From the NCBI GenBank assembly GCA_003184365.1, contig NKYR01000104.1, positions 87,355 through 151,354 of the forward strand: DNA of 64,000 bases, given 5' to 3'. Below are positions 10,615-21,404 of this stretch, piece after piece. The notes under the pieces are model-generated. The model was not told where the DNA came from. It worked only from the letters and a program-made list of their open reading frames with translations, and ran no database searches. How positions within the stretch are numbered: the first letter of the stretch is position 1; every line of letters starts with the position of its first letter. Origin of the DNA: Evernia prunastri. Lineage: Eukaryota; Ascomycota; Lecanoromycetes; Lecanorales; Parmeliaceae. Position numbers and translations under genes: made by a program.

Positions 10615-12204
10615 ATGCGTCTCCTACACACCCCCACCATCAAGCTCTACGAGTTCTCCGACGATGAAATCCCAGATTATGCCATCCTCTCTCATACCTG
10701 GGGCAAGGAGGAAATCTCCCTCCATGACCTACAGGAAATGGAAGCATCAGAGCTGGACGGGTTGGAAGGCTACTCCAAGATTCAAGATTGCTGTGCACTA
10801 GCATTTTGGGAAGGATATTCATACGTCTGGATAGACACTTGCTGCATCGACAAGACTAGCAGTGCGGAACTGTCTGAAGCGATCAACTCCATGTACCGGT
10901 GGTACCAGGATGCACAGATCTGCTATGCCTACCTCGCCGATGTCTGTACTGGCGACAAAGGCTGGTGGAGCGACGACATGCATCTGGAATTTCGGGAGAG
11001 TAGATGGTTCACTAGAGGATGGACCTTACAAGAGCTCTTGGCACCTAAGAATCTGGCGTTCTACGACAAGGACTGGCTGAAATTGGGGTCGAAGATGACC
11101 CTCAATATTCAAATATCGGTCGCCACTGATATCCAGTATGATCACCTATTTGACACAAGCCCCGCGAGCGTAGCGCAGAAGATGTCCTGGGCTTCTGGCA
11201 GGAAGACGACTCGAGTGGAAGACATAGCTTATAGCTTAATGGGTATATTCGACGTGAACATGCCTTTGATCTATGGTGAAGGGAAAAAGGCCTTCATGAG
11301 GCTTCAGCATGAAATTGTGAAGATGTCGGATGATGAATCCATTTTTGCCTGGAGCGACAGCGACCTTGTCCACAGCGGCATTTTCGCACAGTCGCCGAAC
11401 GCCTTTGCTCGTTCGGGGAGCGTACTCCAGATCACGGAAGGTCATGAACTTTATGTACGCAGAGCCCCGTGCATAGTGACCAACAGGGGTCTAGCCATCG
11501 AGATTCGCACCAGTGTAGAGAGTCCGGTGACATCCAGCTCAGGCCCGCCAACTTCATTCATACAGCTCAATTGCCTAGAAAACACAAAGTCGGCTATCAA
11601 CACCCAACAGGTCCTTGCAATTGAGGTGGAGAGAATATCAACGAATGAATGTGTCAGATCTTCGCCCTGCCTGTTCCAGCTGCCAACGAAGGAGATGGGC
11701 TTATATCCCCTGACATTAATGTACATTCGACCCGTCTATATCCTTAGAAACCCTCACGAACAGAAGCTGTCGTTCGGCATTGATATCTCATCGCTGTCGG
11801 AGCGTGGATTTTCGATCGTGGGAACATATGATTGTCGGGATCAGCGGGATGAGCACTTTTGGGTTGGGTCGCAGATTAGGAAATGTTGGAGGATTACGCT
11901 TGAGAGGGATCAAAGCTTTGTAGCACTATTGTTGAGATCTACTCTTCAAGTTGATCGGGACTTGTTAGGAGTCATCCTGGATGCAACTAATAGTGTCCCA
12001 AATGTAAGTCTCACGCTGTCAAACCATCATCACTTCCACCGGGAAATGGACAAGTACGCTCAGAGATACCATCTCCCTAAACCGGGACCATCTCAAGTTT
12101 TTAAGACGCTCGATAACAGCCGTCGGGTGTCTGTGGCCTTGAGAAAGACATTTGGGCTCACTTGGGAAGGGTCGTATTTTGTGGATTTCACTTGGGAATT
12201 GTGA
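10615..12204 (+). CDS. HET-domain (heterokaryon incompatibility) protein
   Basis: One open exon, 529 residues. The HET domain fills roughly residues 20-250 with its usual landmarks in order: AILSHTWG (23-30), YVWIDTCCIDK, AQICYAYLADV, SRWFTRGWTLQELLAPK and RVEDIAYSLMGIFDVNMPL followed by IYGEG. The remaining C-terminal half has no repeats and no recognised domain. HET proteins act in allorecognition and programmed cell death after fusion of unlike hyphae; here the partner is unknown. It is intact, with no premature stop. It lies 9 kb from the HeLo-like/NACHT gene, a family often partnered functionally with HET genes elsewhere, but nothing in the sequence proves a link. Confidence 0.92.
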   Translation: MRLLHTPTIKLYEFSDDEIPDYAILSHTWGKEEISLHDLQEMEASELDGLEGYSKIQDCCALAFWEGYSYVWIDTCCIDKTSSAELSEAINSMYRWYQDAQICYAYLADVCTGDKGWWSDDMHLEFRESRWFTRGWTLQELLAPKNLAFYDKDWLKLGSKMTLNIQISVATDIQYDHLFDTSPASVAQKMSWASGRKTTRVEDIAYSLMGIFDVNMPLIYGEGKKAFMRLQHEIVKMSDDESIFAWSDSDLVHSGIFAQSPNAFARSGSVLQITEGHELYVRRAPCIVTNRGLAIEIRTSVESPVTSSSGPPTSFIQLNCLENTKSAINTQQVLAIEVERISTNECVRSSPCLFQLPTKEMGLYPLTLMYIRPVYILRNPHEQKLSFGIDISSLSERGFSIVGTYDCRDQRDEHFWVGSQIRKCWRITLERDQSFVALLLRSTLQVDRDLLGVILDATNSVPNVSLTLSNHHHFHREMDKYAQRYHLPKPGPSQVFKTLDNSRRVSVALRKTFGLTWEGSYFVDFTWEL

Positions 12205-14460
12205 AGGCTATCGAGGAAAGGATAGGTTCCCAATCGACGAAATGACGGAGCACATAAGGACCGAGCCCATCAAGGAATAGATGGAGCCCAACGAGAAAAG
12301 GGTAATCCCAACAATGACAGGATGAAGTCCTTCGAACATGGACCAACTGCGGAAGGTGCAATCGAAGCTCAGAGACCTCGTGGAACAACCGATTGATACG
12401 CTGCGTCTTTCAGGAATCTTGAGTCTCAACGTCCACTGGATTCAACACGGAGGCAGCAAAGTCAGCGAAGAGAAGGATATCAGCCGCCATGTACAAGAAG
12501 GTGAGCCGACAATTTTGACATCGTAATATGCTTGTCCAAGTCTGAAAGAGCGAGCAGCCGTCGAGTAACCAACTTCATGGAAACCGGGTCTATTTTCCTC
12601 CTAACCTGAGCAGTACAGCTTGTGTACTTGAGTGACAGGAAGCTTCAAGGCATCACTCCGCGCCGTGTGAACTCCGTACCGATCACACCAAACATTTAAT
12701 CGCTAAGGGCAATCTTGGCAGCGCCGGTACGCGTCGATAGCATTTGCACCTCGCTGTTATCGTGAAACACACCTGAACGATATTGTTGACTAGACCTATC
12801 CTGATGGCACACCAGTGCAAATAAGTCGTCAATCCTGACCACTACAGCACGCAGTCGCAAGACATTCCCCCGCATCACCCAGATGATCTTCGCAAACGCT
12901 CCATGCCCCCTCCATACAATCAACCAATCTTCTTTGTTCAGCCAACGCACGCATTCAAGGTCAATGTATTAATCAAAGGCACACACAGCGAGCAATGATC
13001 CTGTATTCTTAGCTTACAAGCCGTGCGGAAACCAAACAATTCATACTACACACCATCAGCTCGCCCATCTTCTCTCCGGTCGAGACAAACATTCTACAAA
13101 TCGTTTGTTACACAGACATCGCGAGAGCAACAACCGTACCGTCTCAGGCTATCAAGCCAACCTGAAATGGCTCTTCCTAAAAACTCAAAAAGAAGGCTTG
13201 ATGTTGGCTGCGTACACATGTACCTCCCCCTCCCTTCCTCCCCGCCCTCCCATGCCCCGCATCCGGGCCCAATTTCCGTCTTGAGCGCAGGCTTGAGCCT
13301 AGATGCTTGGACCGGCGCTGTGCCTGCTACTGCAAAATGCACCACTCGATCTCCTCTCCCCACCGTGTCCCTCTCTCACGTGCACACACACGCACACCCA
13401 TGCACCCCTCCCCCGTTCTCTGCTCGTACCGTACCTTCCAAACAAATAAACGAACAAACAAACAGAGAGGGGCCAGCCCAGCCAAGACCCAAACGGCCAC
13501 ACGCAGAAATGTAAGTAAGCAAAAGCTAAAATCACAAGCTCCTTTATCGGGGTACTGTCACGGGCTCGGATATCTGCGGCGGTTCCTCTAGCCATCTACC
13601 CATCCATTCATCCACTCACCCATCCCTCTATCCATCATACCCATGCCGTCGAATCTGAAATGGGACCCGGCCATCGGGCCTGGATATCAGGTGAGCGAAA
13701 GGCGCAAGCAACCCTGACGCGCAGCGACGAACAGTCTCGCGGAAACGAGCTATCCGTCCATACACAAAAACGCATGCAATTCCTCGTGGAGATGGCGCGG
13801 CAATTTGTTTTGTCATAGCCGTTTTCCAAAGCGGGATTAACGCACTGTTCCAATTCATCGTGGATCTACTTGCTTACACTATTAATGTTATTACGGATTG
13901 TGATGATCTTTTCTGTGGCAGTGCATAGGAGACACATGAGGTGGGTTCCTCGTTTGCGGTTGTTGGGCATGTCAGACAAGTAAACAAGACAAGTAGGCAA
14001 GCAAGACAAGCAAAACAAGCAGCGCCGCGGGATTGAAGGGAGGGAGTGAAGTATGTATTAGTTACTAACAGTGTCCACATCGAATCGCACCGCACGCATC
14101 TAGCAACTTAGATATTAGAGTCGGAAAAAACAGACATAATAAATCATCAAAAAAACAAAACCATAAAAACATCAAGATCGAGTCGAGTCGAGTCGCACAC
14201 GCCGCAAAAGTGGAGTTGGGTATCATTGATCCGTCCGTTCCGTCGCTTTTCCGTACCCCACGTACGCTGTCTACTAAATTCCCAATTCCCATTCCCAGTC
14301 CCATTGGAGCTTGAAAATTCCCATTCATTACGCCGTGCCTTGCCGTGCGCAGTGCGGGTGATCGTCCGTCGTTCGTGATTTGTCGTGTCTTCGTTGTCGT
14401 TATCATTAGGGTCGTTATAGTCGTAGCCGTCGTCGTGATTCGAGTCATGCACGCCTGTCA
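12205..14460. other. 2.25-kb intergenic region
   Basis: No supported gene. Between 13.2 and 14.5 kb there are C-rich and CA-rich stretches, AAACAAAC and AAGACAAG tandem motifs (near 13440-13470 and 13980-14020) and GTCGT-rich sequence near 14390-14450. Low-complexity open frames there are not credible genes. The 3' flank of the next gene begins before 14461. Confidence 0.5.
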
Positions 14461-14856
14461 TCAATGTCTCCTCCTCGCCTCCTCCCTCCTCACAAGCTCC
14501 TTCATAATCTTCTCAAATTCCCTGGCATCTATCTCGCGCGTCAGCAAAACAAAATCCAAACCATCTTACACATGACACAATTTTCTTTTTTCGGAAGACG
14601 TGGACGTGAGATCGCGTACCGTTTGAGTGGATGAAGGTCAACTCGTGCGTGCCCTCGGGCGTCCGCTGCGGGTTGTACTCGTCGGTGAAGACGTAGCGCT
14701 GCAGGTCCGCGATGTGCACCACGCGGGAACCGCCGTCGCGCCGCATCCACGTCGGCGAGAGGATCTGGTGCGTGATGAAGGCGGTCCAGATGGGCTTTCT
14801 GTTTTATATGATCGCACAAGTCAGCACCGGGGCTGTAGGGAAACGGGGGTGGCAGC

Positions 14857-14893
<37 letters not shown>

Positions 14894-16581
14894 GCCTTTT
14901 TACCTTTTTAGGGGGCCTGTTTGCACGGACGCTTGGAGTCGGATGACGCCCGTGTCCTTTTCCTGGAATAGTCTGAGGGCGTGCTCGTAGTGGTCGTCGA
15001 CGATACGTCTGCGTGGCGTAAGTCTCCAATCAAACAAGGTGTAGGCGGGCACCGACCCTCCAAATAGCTCTTTTTCCTTGTGTAAATCATGATCTCGGAT
15101 TTTGTCGACGGGTGTCTTCAAGTCTTCGGACCTTAGAGCAAGAAAAGCGCAGAAGAATAGAACCATGTCTTAATGGGTTCGTTAATTTAGCTGGACCATA
15201 TCATCTAGGGGGGTCTCGAACTCACGTTCGTAGTTGGAAAATTTGAGACATGCCCAAAGCTCACCCACAATTACATCATAGAATTTCAGAAAAGGGCCGA
15301 TCCTAGATACTTCGAGTGACACCAAAGGCAAGACGGCATCCTTTGACGAGCGAGCGGGACGTATCGTACGGCATAAGAATCTAGCTCTACAATCGTGTGA
15401 TCGCTGATACAGTCGTACAAGGAGATCACCATTCTCAAATGGCCTAGACAATCAGCATGATGATCGACTTGCTGTAGTCTGGTCCACTTACTGCTCGAGT
15501 AATTTGTTATAACCTTGATCCTCGAGCCTCGTGCTAGAGCCTGGCATAGGGGACGCTAAAAATATGGACCTAAGTTGCAGTGAGAAGGTAGGTAGGTAAC
15601 GACTGACACTGGCAACACATACGACTGACCAGCGCCCTCTAACAAGGTTGAAGGTCGGTGTTGATGGAACACTTCCGGTAGCCAATGGCTGCTGAGGACA
15701 GAGTTGAGGTTCGAAGACTGAGTGGAGAAACTGTTAGAGCTTGATGAGCCAGGAATGTCAGGGGCAGGCGGAGGTCGAGGGGCGCCGCCTCTCGGGTATT
15801 CGTCTTCCCTATCCGGATAACGATAGTTGCCTCGTTCTTCTCCGCGTGGGTACGGGTACGGCTCCGGTCGTGGCGGCGGCGGTATGTGCTCGTCTCGGGG
15901 CCTTCTCCTTTCGAATGAAGGTAGTCTAGGTACAACTACGGAAGGTCAGTGCCTGAGATCATCCCACAATAGGACTACTGACCTGGACCATCGAGATCAA
16001 TTCCGTCGATAGCTCCCACGAGACTATTATCATGTTGTTCGTCCAACAGTCTCTCGATCTTGACGATCAATTCCTCAAAATAGTCGGGGTCGCGTGGCGA
16101 GCTGGGATATTATCAGTGTAACGCTCGACGAATGTTTCAGAGTGGAATACATCTACCCTTCGGTCAGTGTGCATGATAATTCTTCCAGGACGATACAGTA
16201 GATTTCCAAACGGCGTTGTAGAGGATTACCGCTCTGCCTGCGGAAGAAGCTACACAGTTCTTGCCACACGTAGCCGTATTCCGCGTTGGGCACGACGGAG
16301 ACCCTGGCCAAGCCTCCGAAGAGTCTTCTCACATCATCGAATGTGTAGTTCAAGCTGTCTTTCACCGTGAGGAGATCCCTTGAAATGAGAGGGTAACGTC
16401 GATATGGGATTTCGTCGCTGATCTTCCTATCGAGATCCCGCAAGGCTGAACTGGTGGAGAGGCACTCGGACATTAGTGCGGCGATTTCGGGTGACTGATC
16501 ATCCACCCGGACCAGAAATTTATCCAGAGCCGCAGAGATGTCTTGCGCTCTCTCGGCCACCGCTATGAGTGACGGCACCAT
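14461..16581 (-). CDS. Conserved filamentous-fungal protein of unknown function, nine exons
   Basis: Exons 16157-16581, 15983-16101, 15630-15935, 15492-15555, 15226-15443, 15057-15168, 14904-15008, 14620-14798 and 14461-14528; 531 residues, frame closing exactly. Order of regions: an N-terminal helical part (VAERAQDIS, SLNYTFDDVRRLFGGL), a proline/arginine-rich linker, SSHWLPEVF, then NGDLLVRLYQR, FENYEH-type and KPIWTAFITHQ motifs, ending DAREFEKIMKEL. I recognise this arrangement from hypothetical proteins across Pezizomycotina but know no function. The ATG at 16581 is the first usable one in frame; an upstream exon is possible because the reading frame is open only to a GTG at 16620. Intron 15009-15056 is 48 bp without a stop, so its removal is uncertain. 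Confidence 0.72.
14858..14892. repeat. (CTGT)n/(CT)n microsatellite inside an intron
   Basis: About seven CTGT units followed by CT repeats, inside the 105-bp intron 14799-14903 of the nine-exon gene. Confidence 0.85.
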
Positions 16582-18129
16582 CTCTTCTTCTTCTTCAAAG
16601 TCGCAGGTGTTTCTCTGCACTGGTAGAGCAAGATCTTATCAAAGTCCTTTTTCGCATTATTCATCATCTGTCCGCACGGCGTGATCATTACGTGGGATAA
16701 TGTCCGAGGTGTAAGATTTCGAAGAGGTAGGTTCTTATTCTTATTCTTATGATTATTTTATGATGGAGATTATTATTACTGTCGCACGAAACGCAGATTG
16801 ACGTGTCCAACTTATCCGAAAGCGCGGCAGACGAGGAAAGCCAATTGAAAAAGGAGCCGCCTGCTTTTCTTGCATGGGTATAGAAGTACACATATTATAG
16901 TACTCAGTAGCAGAAGGATCTCGGCCATTGCAAGAGAGGCAAGGCACTTCTTGTTAGTGTTGCCTTGAAAGGATATTTTTTCCTTTCCTTTGTCTTCCTT
17001 TCTATGGTGTCCGTTCTTGCAGGAGATCATTTCGAAAATGACTGGGGGGATTTCAATCGCGCCTGACTAGCGGCGTTGAAAAACGATGAACGTGCAGCTT
17101 TTCTTCCCTGCAGCTCGAGGGCACCGTTGGTCGAGGATAAAGTCAGCTGCAGTCCTTTGGTGCACCGCTGCATCTGTAAATTGCAGAGTGCATAAACTAT
17201 CTTCTTAGCAGGAGTTAGTACGGTGGAGAAAGATGCGGATATCGCCCCGGCGTTTAATAATCAAGCAGCAAGGATGGGAGCTAATCGTAGCAAAGGTACT
17301 GTTGTGAGCGAAAGCGAATAATAGGACTACGACTAGGCACGGAAAGAACGACGTGAGAAGGAGGATACGATCCAACTGAGTGCTTCACACAACAAGTAGG
17401 CAGACATCTCACCGAGTTGCACTGCGTTGCCACGAGGGCAGGGCGGTGCGACGGAGGCAAGTAAGTGGTCGTTACTCTACTCGTCGTTCGTTGGTTGGTT
17501 AGTGGTTGCTATGTAGATTGCATTGCAGTGATGGCAGCGGCAGGCAGGAGCTGAGCCTACAGCGGCTTCAACTCGTCGGGCATGATTCGATGGCGTGCTT
17601 TATAGCACAGCATAGCGTAACATAGCACAGCATAGCATAGCATTGTATAGCATAGCACAGCGTAACACAGCATAGCATAACATAGCATAGCATGGCATAG
17701 CATAGCATGGCATAGCATAGGAAGATACAAGGTTGGAGCTTGGAGGTGAGAAGATGGTTTGCTATGGGGGGAAAAGGATGAGATTGCAAGCTATTGTACA
17801 AAATGCACCGGTTCTACGTTCCACGCCCCCCTTCAGCAAAGCGTGCCGTGCATCAACCATCATTTTTAGAGCAGTGATGTATGATAGCGACTTCCCAGCC
17901 AGGGGTATCTAGGATAGAAAAATACCATGAACCACCACCCCCTTCTCACGCAAAGAAAAAGCCCCGATCCGTCACCTTGCACGCTTGCTCCGAGCCGGGC
18001 AAGCAAAAGCCAGATATCTGATGTCGTGATGAAGTTGCAAGGAACATGTAGGCGCGCATGCTTTGACGTTGTGGAGGCGAAGATTGGCTGCTCCAAAGCG
18101 CTGGGCGTCAGAGGTGACTGGGTCGCAGT
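16582..18129. other. 1.5-kb intergenic region with CATAG repeat
   Basis: Holds the 5' flank of the nine-exon gene, possibly a missed first exon, and the 3' flank of NHP6. No independent gene is supported. Confidence 0.5.
17602..17720. repeat. Imperfect CATAG pentamer array
   Basis: About 120 bp built from CATAG with variants CACAG, CGTAA, CATAA and CATGG. The unit is visible throughout and gives long false open frames on the complementary strand. Confidence 0.85.
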
Positions 18130-18630
18130 CTACTCCTCGTCCTCTTCCTCGTCGTTGGCCTGTACAAACTCGCGTTAGCAAGATCTCTGGGTTGAAAATG
18201 TAGGTAGCAATGTACTCACATTGTAGCTGGCTTTCTCGTCTTCGTAGCGTTTCTTGTCCGTCGCGGCTTTGGCCTCATACGGCTCACGCTGCTTGGTGTT
18301 GAGTGCCTTCCATCGCTCACCGAGGACCTTGCCGACTTGGCCTGAGACACGGGAGAGTGGTTAGCAGAGCGTTCGTGGCAGGCAGCCTTCAGAGAAGCAT
18401 ACCAAAGGAGATTCCGGGATTCTCTTCCCTCACGTTGTCACGCTGCTCATTGGCGAAGAACATGTAGGCAGACAGGCCACGCTTGGGGGCATTGGGGTCT
18501 GGAAGATGGTTTGGTCAGCCGGGATTCATTGGAAGGTGGCGAGGTAGGGAGGGGGCTTACCCTTCTTCTTCTTGCCTCCATCAGCGACGGCCTTGGCCTT
18601 GGTCTTGCGGGTTGCCTTCTCCTTGGGCAT
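18130..18630 (-). CDS. NHP6: Non-histone chromosomal protein 6 (HMG-box)
   Basis: Exons 18561-18630, 18403-18498, 18220-18341 and 18130-18159; introns 62, 61 and 60 bp; 105 residues. A basic N-terminal tail (MPKEKATRKTKAK) is followed by one HMG box with DPNAPKRGLSAYMFFANEQR, GKVLGERWKAL and YEDEKASYN, and a short acidic end (DEEEDEE). Length and layout match fungal Nhp6, an abundant nuclear architectural protein that bends DNA and assists FACT, nucleosome remodelling and Pol II/III transcription. The acidic tail is a common feature in filamentous fungi. Start chosen at the ATG that gives the canonical tail. Confidence 0.95.
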
Positions 18631-19272
18631 GATGATGGAACTGATGGATACACGCGTCAGCAAACGCGTCAATCAGATAGAAGAAGCTGCTCTGGCAACT
18701 AATTGGCCGAGAGAATGAGACGCAGGTGTTGGGGTTGCTGTGAGAGTAGTGGGGGGTGTTGTTGCGCTCTTCAAGAACAGCCGCTGACGAGAAGGATGGA
18801 CCATGAGGAAGTTTGATTTGATGCGCCAATGGGAAGCTCACCTGATTGAGTGTTGTGGTGTCTGTAGAGTGAAGAGTGTGGTGGATCTGTGGTCGTAGGT
18901 AATGTCAGATCAATGACTTGGTCGTGAAGAGCGACGACGACCATCGTCAAGCGTTCAGAGTGAGCGCCAGCGAAGATCGCGACAGGATCAAAACAAGGGC
19001 AAATCTCGCGATTTTGGTATGAAGAAAAAGGTGGGGTGAGATGGGCTGTGAAGAGTGAGGAGGATATGTTAGTGATGGTACTTACGGAGAAGCGCAGTAC
19101 TATTGAGTACTATGTATGAGGTACACGGCGGATTTTTGGTGGAGTGATTTTTGGTGAGAGAAGTTGGGTGAGGGATTTTTGGGTGAGGAATTTGTATGAG
19201 AGGATTTTTGGGGGGGAAGGGAAAGAGAGTGGGCACTCAAATAGTAGGTAGGGCGCAATTTTGGCTGAGGGG

Positions 19273-19630
19273 AAATCACCAGTCTAATAAACTAGTACTG
19301 TCTAACAAATCAACACACTAAGTAAGTACGCTAGAGTACCGTACTCTTGCCGGCAAAGCAAAGCAAAGCAGGCGCAATGCAACAACACAACGCATTCCTG
19401 CCTCATATTTTTACAGTGTACTTTACTCTCATTAGTACTACTNNNNNNNNNNNNNAAATCACCAGTCTAATAAACTAGTACTGTCTAACAAATCAACACA
19501 CTAAGTAAGTACGCTAGAGTACCGTACTCTTGCCGGCAAAGCAAAGCAAAGCAAAGCAGGCGCAATGCAACAACACAACGCATTCCTGCCTCATATTTTT
19601 ACAGTGTACTTTACTCTCATTAGTACTACT
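19273..19630. repeat. Near-identical 170/175-bp direct repeat flanking a gap
   Basis: 19273-19442 and 19456-19630 match along their whole length except for one extra AAAGC unit in the second copy. They directly abut the N run, so this is most likely one locus represented twice by unmerged contig ends, not a biological tandem duplication. Confidence 0.9.
19443..19455. other. Assembly gap (13 N)
   Basis: Thirteen unknown bases between the two duplicated flanks. Confidence 1.
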
Positions 19631-20363
19631 TACTGTCATTCAACGCTGCACTGTGCAGTCTGAAAGTACAAAGGGGGGAGAAAAAAGGAAAAGAAAAAAT
19701 AGCTCCACTCTCATGTGAGATTCATGTGCTATTATTTCTCTTACAGCATAAGCATCAATCCTACTCCGTACTCATTACCTAGCATCTGCACCTCCCTTTG
19801 TGCAACAATAATAATACCCATAATAATTGCCTTAATGTTTTGACCTCGCAAAGACACTGGTAACCCGTAGCAAGCAATTAACAACTTAAGCTACAAGGCT
19901 TAGCTGCTACATGCTTTGTTAGGCCATCTAACTTCCACGCCTAGCCACAGACAAAAAAATATATCCTGTAGACTGTAGTCTGTATGTAGTGCCCACAATT
20001 TGGCTCAAAGGGTCGCTTGCTTTGTCTCTAATGGATTGCTCGCTACACCGTATCGGTAGCCGTACCTTCCCGCCTAACGTTGAAGAAAGCTGCAATAATG
20101 TGGAAGTCAGCCCCTGGATCCTAACCGACTAGGATTCCGTGCCCCTGGGGCCTGAACCCTCAGGACGAAGCGCCTCTCACACCATAGCAAACCTTGATAG
20201 TGGTAACTTGTTTCTTTTTTGCTTACCTCAAATGCTCATGCAGTGATCTTGGTGAAAGCGAGAGCGTTAGCTATCTTGCGTGCTATAGGTAGTCCGTTCA
20301 TCGGCGATGGAGAGGCATCTGACATCAACCAATAAAGCTTCGGAAAGACCTTGGCCGGCATCC

Positions 20364-21184
20364 TCAGTCTGCTTCCTCCTCTTCGTCCAGTACTAGATCT
20401 CGTAGTGTGTCATCTCGCGCCCAGTCCACGCCACTCCCTGCTATAACGGCCGCAACAACACTTTTCATGATCCTCCATCTCTGTCGGGCAGTTGCAGTAT
20501 CATGCCGCAGTCCATCAAGCTCTGCGCTGAACCTCTGGTCTTGTGTAACTTCATCTCGTTGGTCTTGGACCTTTTTGGCGAGAGCAAGGAGTGTCGTGGT
20601 CAAGGCTCGATTCTTCTCCATTGCGCGGATGTTGTCTGCTGACAGCTTGGCGATTTCCCTTAATAGCATCTGGAGAGTAGATGATAGATTGGTATATGCT
20701 ACTTCAAGCGTGTCCCTTCGGTCGATCAAAGGATGTAGAGCTCTAGAATCTGTAAGCTTATGCGACGCATTATCGAGACCTTCGGCGAGGTACCTCTCAG
20801 TAGCCGTTGCCTTGAGACCAGAGTGGACAGCTTTGAGTACTGGATCGACAATGAGGACATCTTCCACAACATTCTGCTTGAGTGAATATCTAGATCTAGC
20901 CTCTAGACACTCCTTTTCCGCAATCTTCACCTGCGCATCCAGTTCCTCATCCGCTGGTGGTTGCTGCTCTGGTAGATCTGATTAGCGAGTGCTTCTAGGA
21001 CCTTTGCGAACATATTACCTATTGGAACATCCCCTTGAGACTCGAGAAGCGCCTTCTCCAGCCTCAACTCGTTCAGTTGGTCCCACAGTTCCAGAATCTG
21101 GCCTTCGAGTTCATAGAAAGGAAGTGCGTCGCCTGACTTGTACCTGGCCAGGTCTGCAAACGCAGCGTCTGTAGAGGATGACAT
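20364..21184 (-). CDS. Kinetochore protein CENP-H / Fta3 homologue
   Basis: Exons 21019-21184 and 20364-20968 around a 50-bp intron (GTAATA..CTACCAG, branch CGCTAATC); 256 residues. The protein is almost entirely alpha-helical and coiled-coil in composition. The C-terminus has the CENP-H signature: ARQRWRIMKSVVAAVIAGSG followed by VDWARDDTLRDLVLD and an acidic tail. CENP-H (Fta3 in fission yeast, Mcm16 in budding yeast) is part of the inner-kinetochore CCAN complex with CENP-K and CENP-I. The start at 21184 gives MSSSTDAAFADL and a helical N-terminus. It is divergent from ATG11 with 220 bp between the two start codons. Confidence 0.88.
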
Positions 21185-21404
21185 TGGGACAAATTCACTG
21201 AGGTCGGCATCCCAAGGCCATCAACAATAATCTCATGTGACATATCTAGAGGTGTTGACAGGGTGACTCCTTGCCTGCGTCACAAGATACCAAAGACGGC
21301 GAAAGCGGAACTTGCCGGGGCGCCAAGGCCCAAATTCGCAGGCGTCGCTGTGAGGATTCTTTGACGGCTACATTTACGCGACTCGCAACACAGGGACAGA
21401 GGGG
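21185..21404. promoter_or_regulatory. Shared bidirectional promoter of CENP-H and ATG11
   Basis: Only 220 bp separate the divergent start codons, so both leaders and core promoters must lie here. No TATA box is evident. Confidence 0.6.

Larger units (their letters stand above)
18631..20363. other. Intergenic region containing an assembly gap
   Basis: NHP6 upstream region, then repeated GATTTTTGG-type motifs near 19120-19210, then the duplicated gap flanks. No gene supported. Confidence 0.6.

Noticed and set aside
13023..13595. Open frames of 90-160 codons on both strands
   Set aside because: Pro/Ser- or Arg-rich translations of C-rich, CA-rich sequence without motifs.
15009..15056. VPAYTLFDWRL segment similar to VPYSVFDWEHD of the gene at 9032
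   Set aside because: The segment is most likely intronic in the nine-exon gene, and the match is too short to indicate homology.
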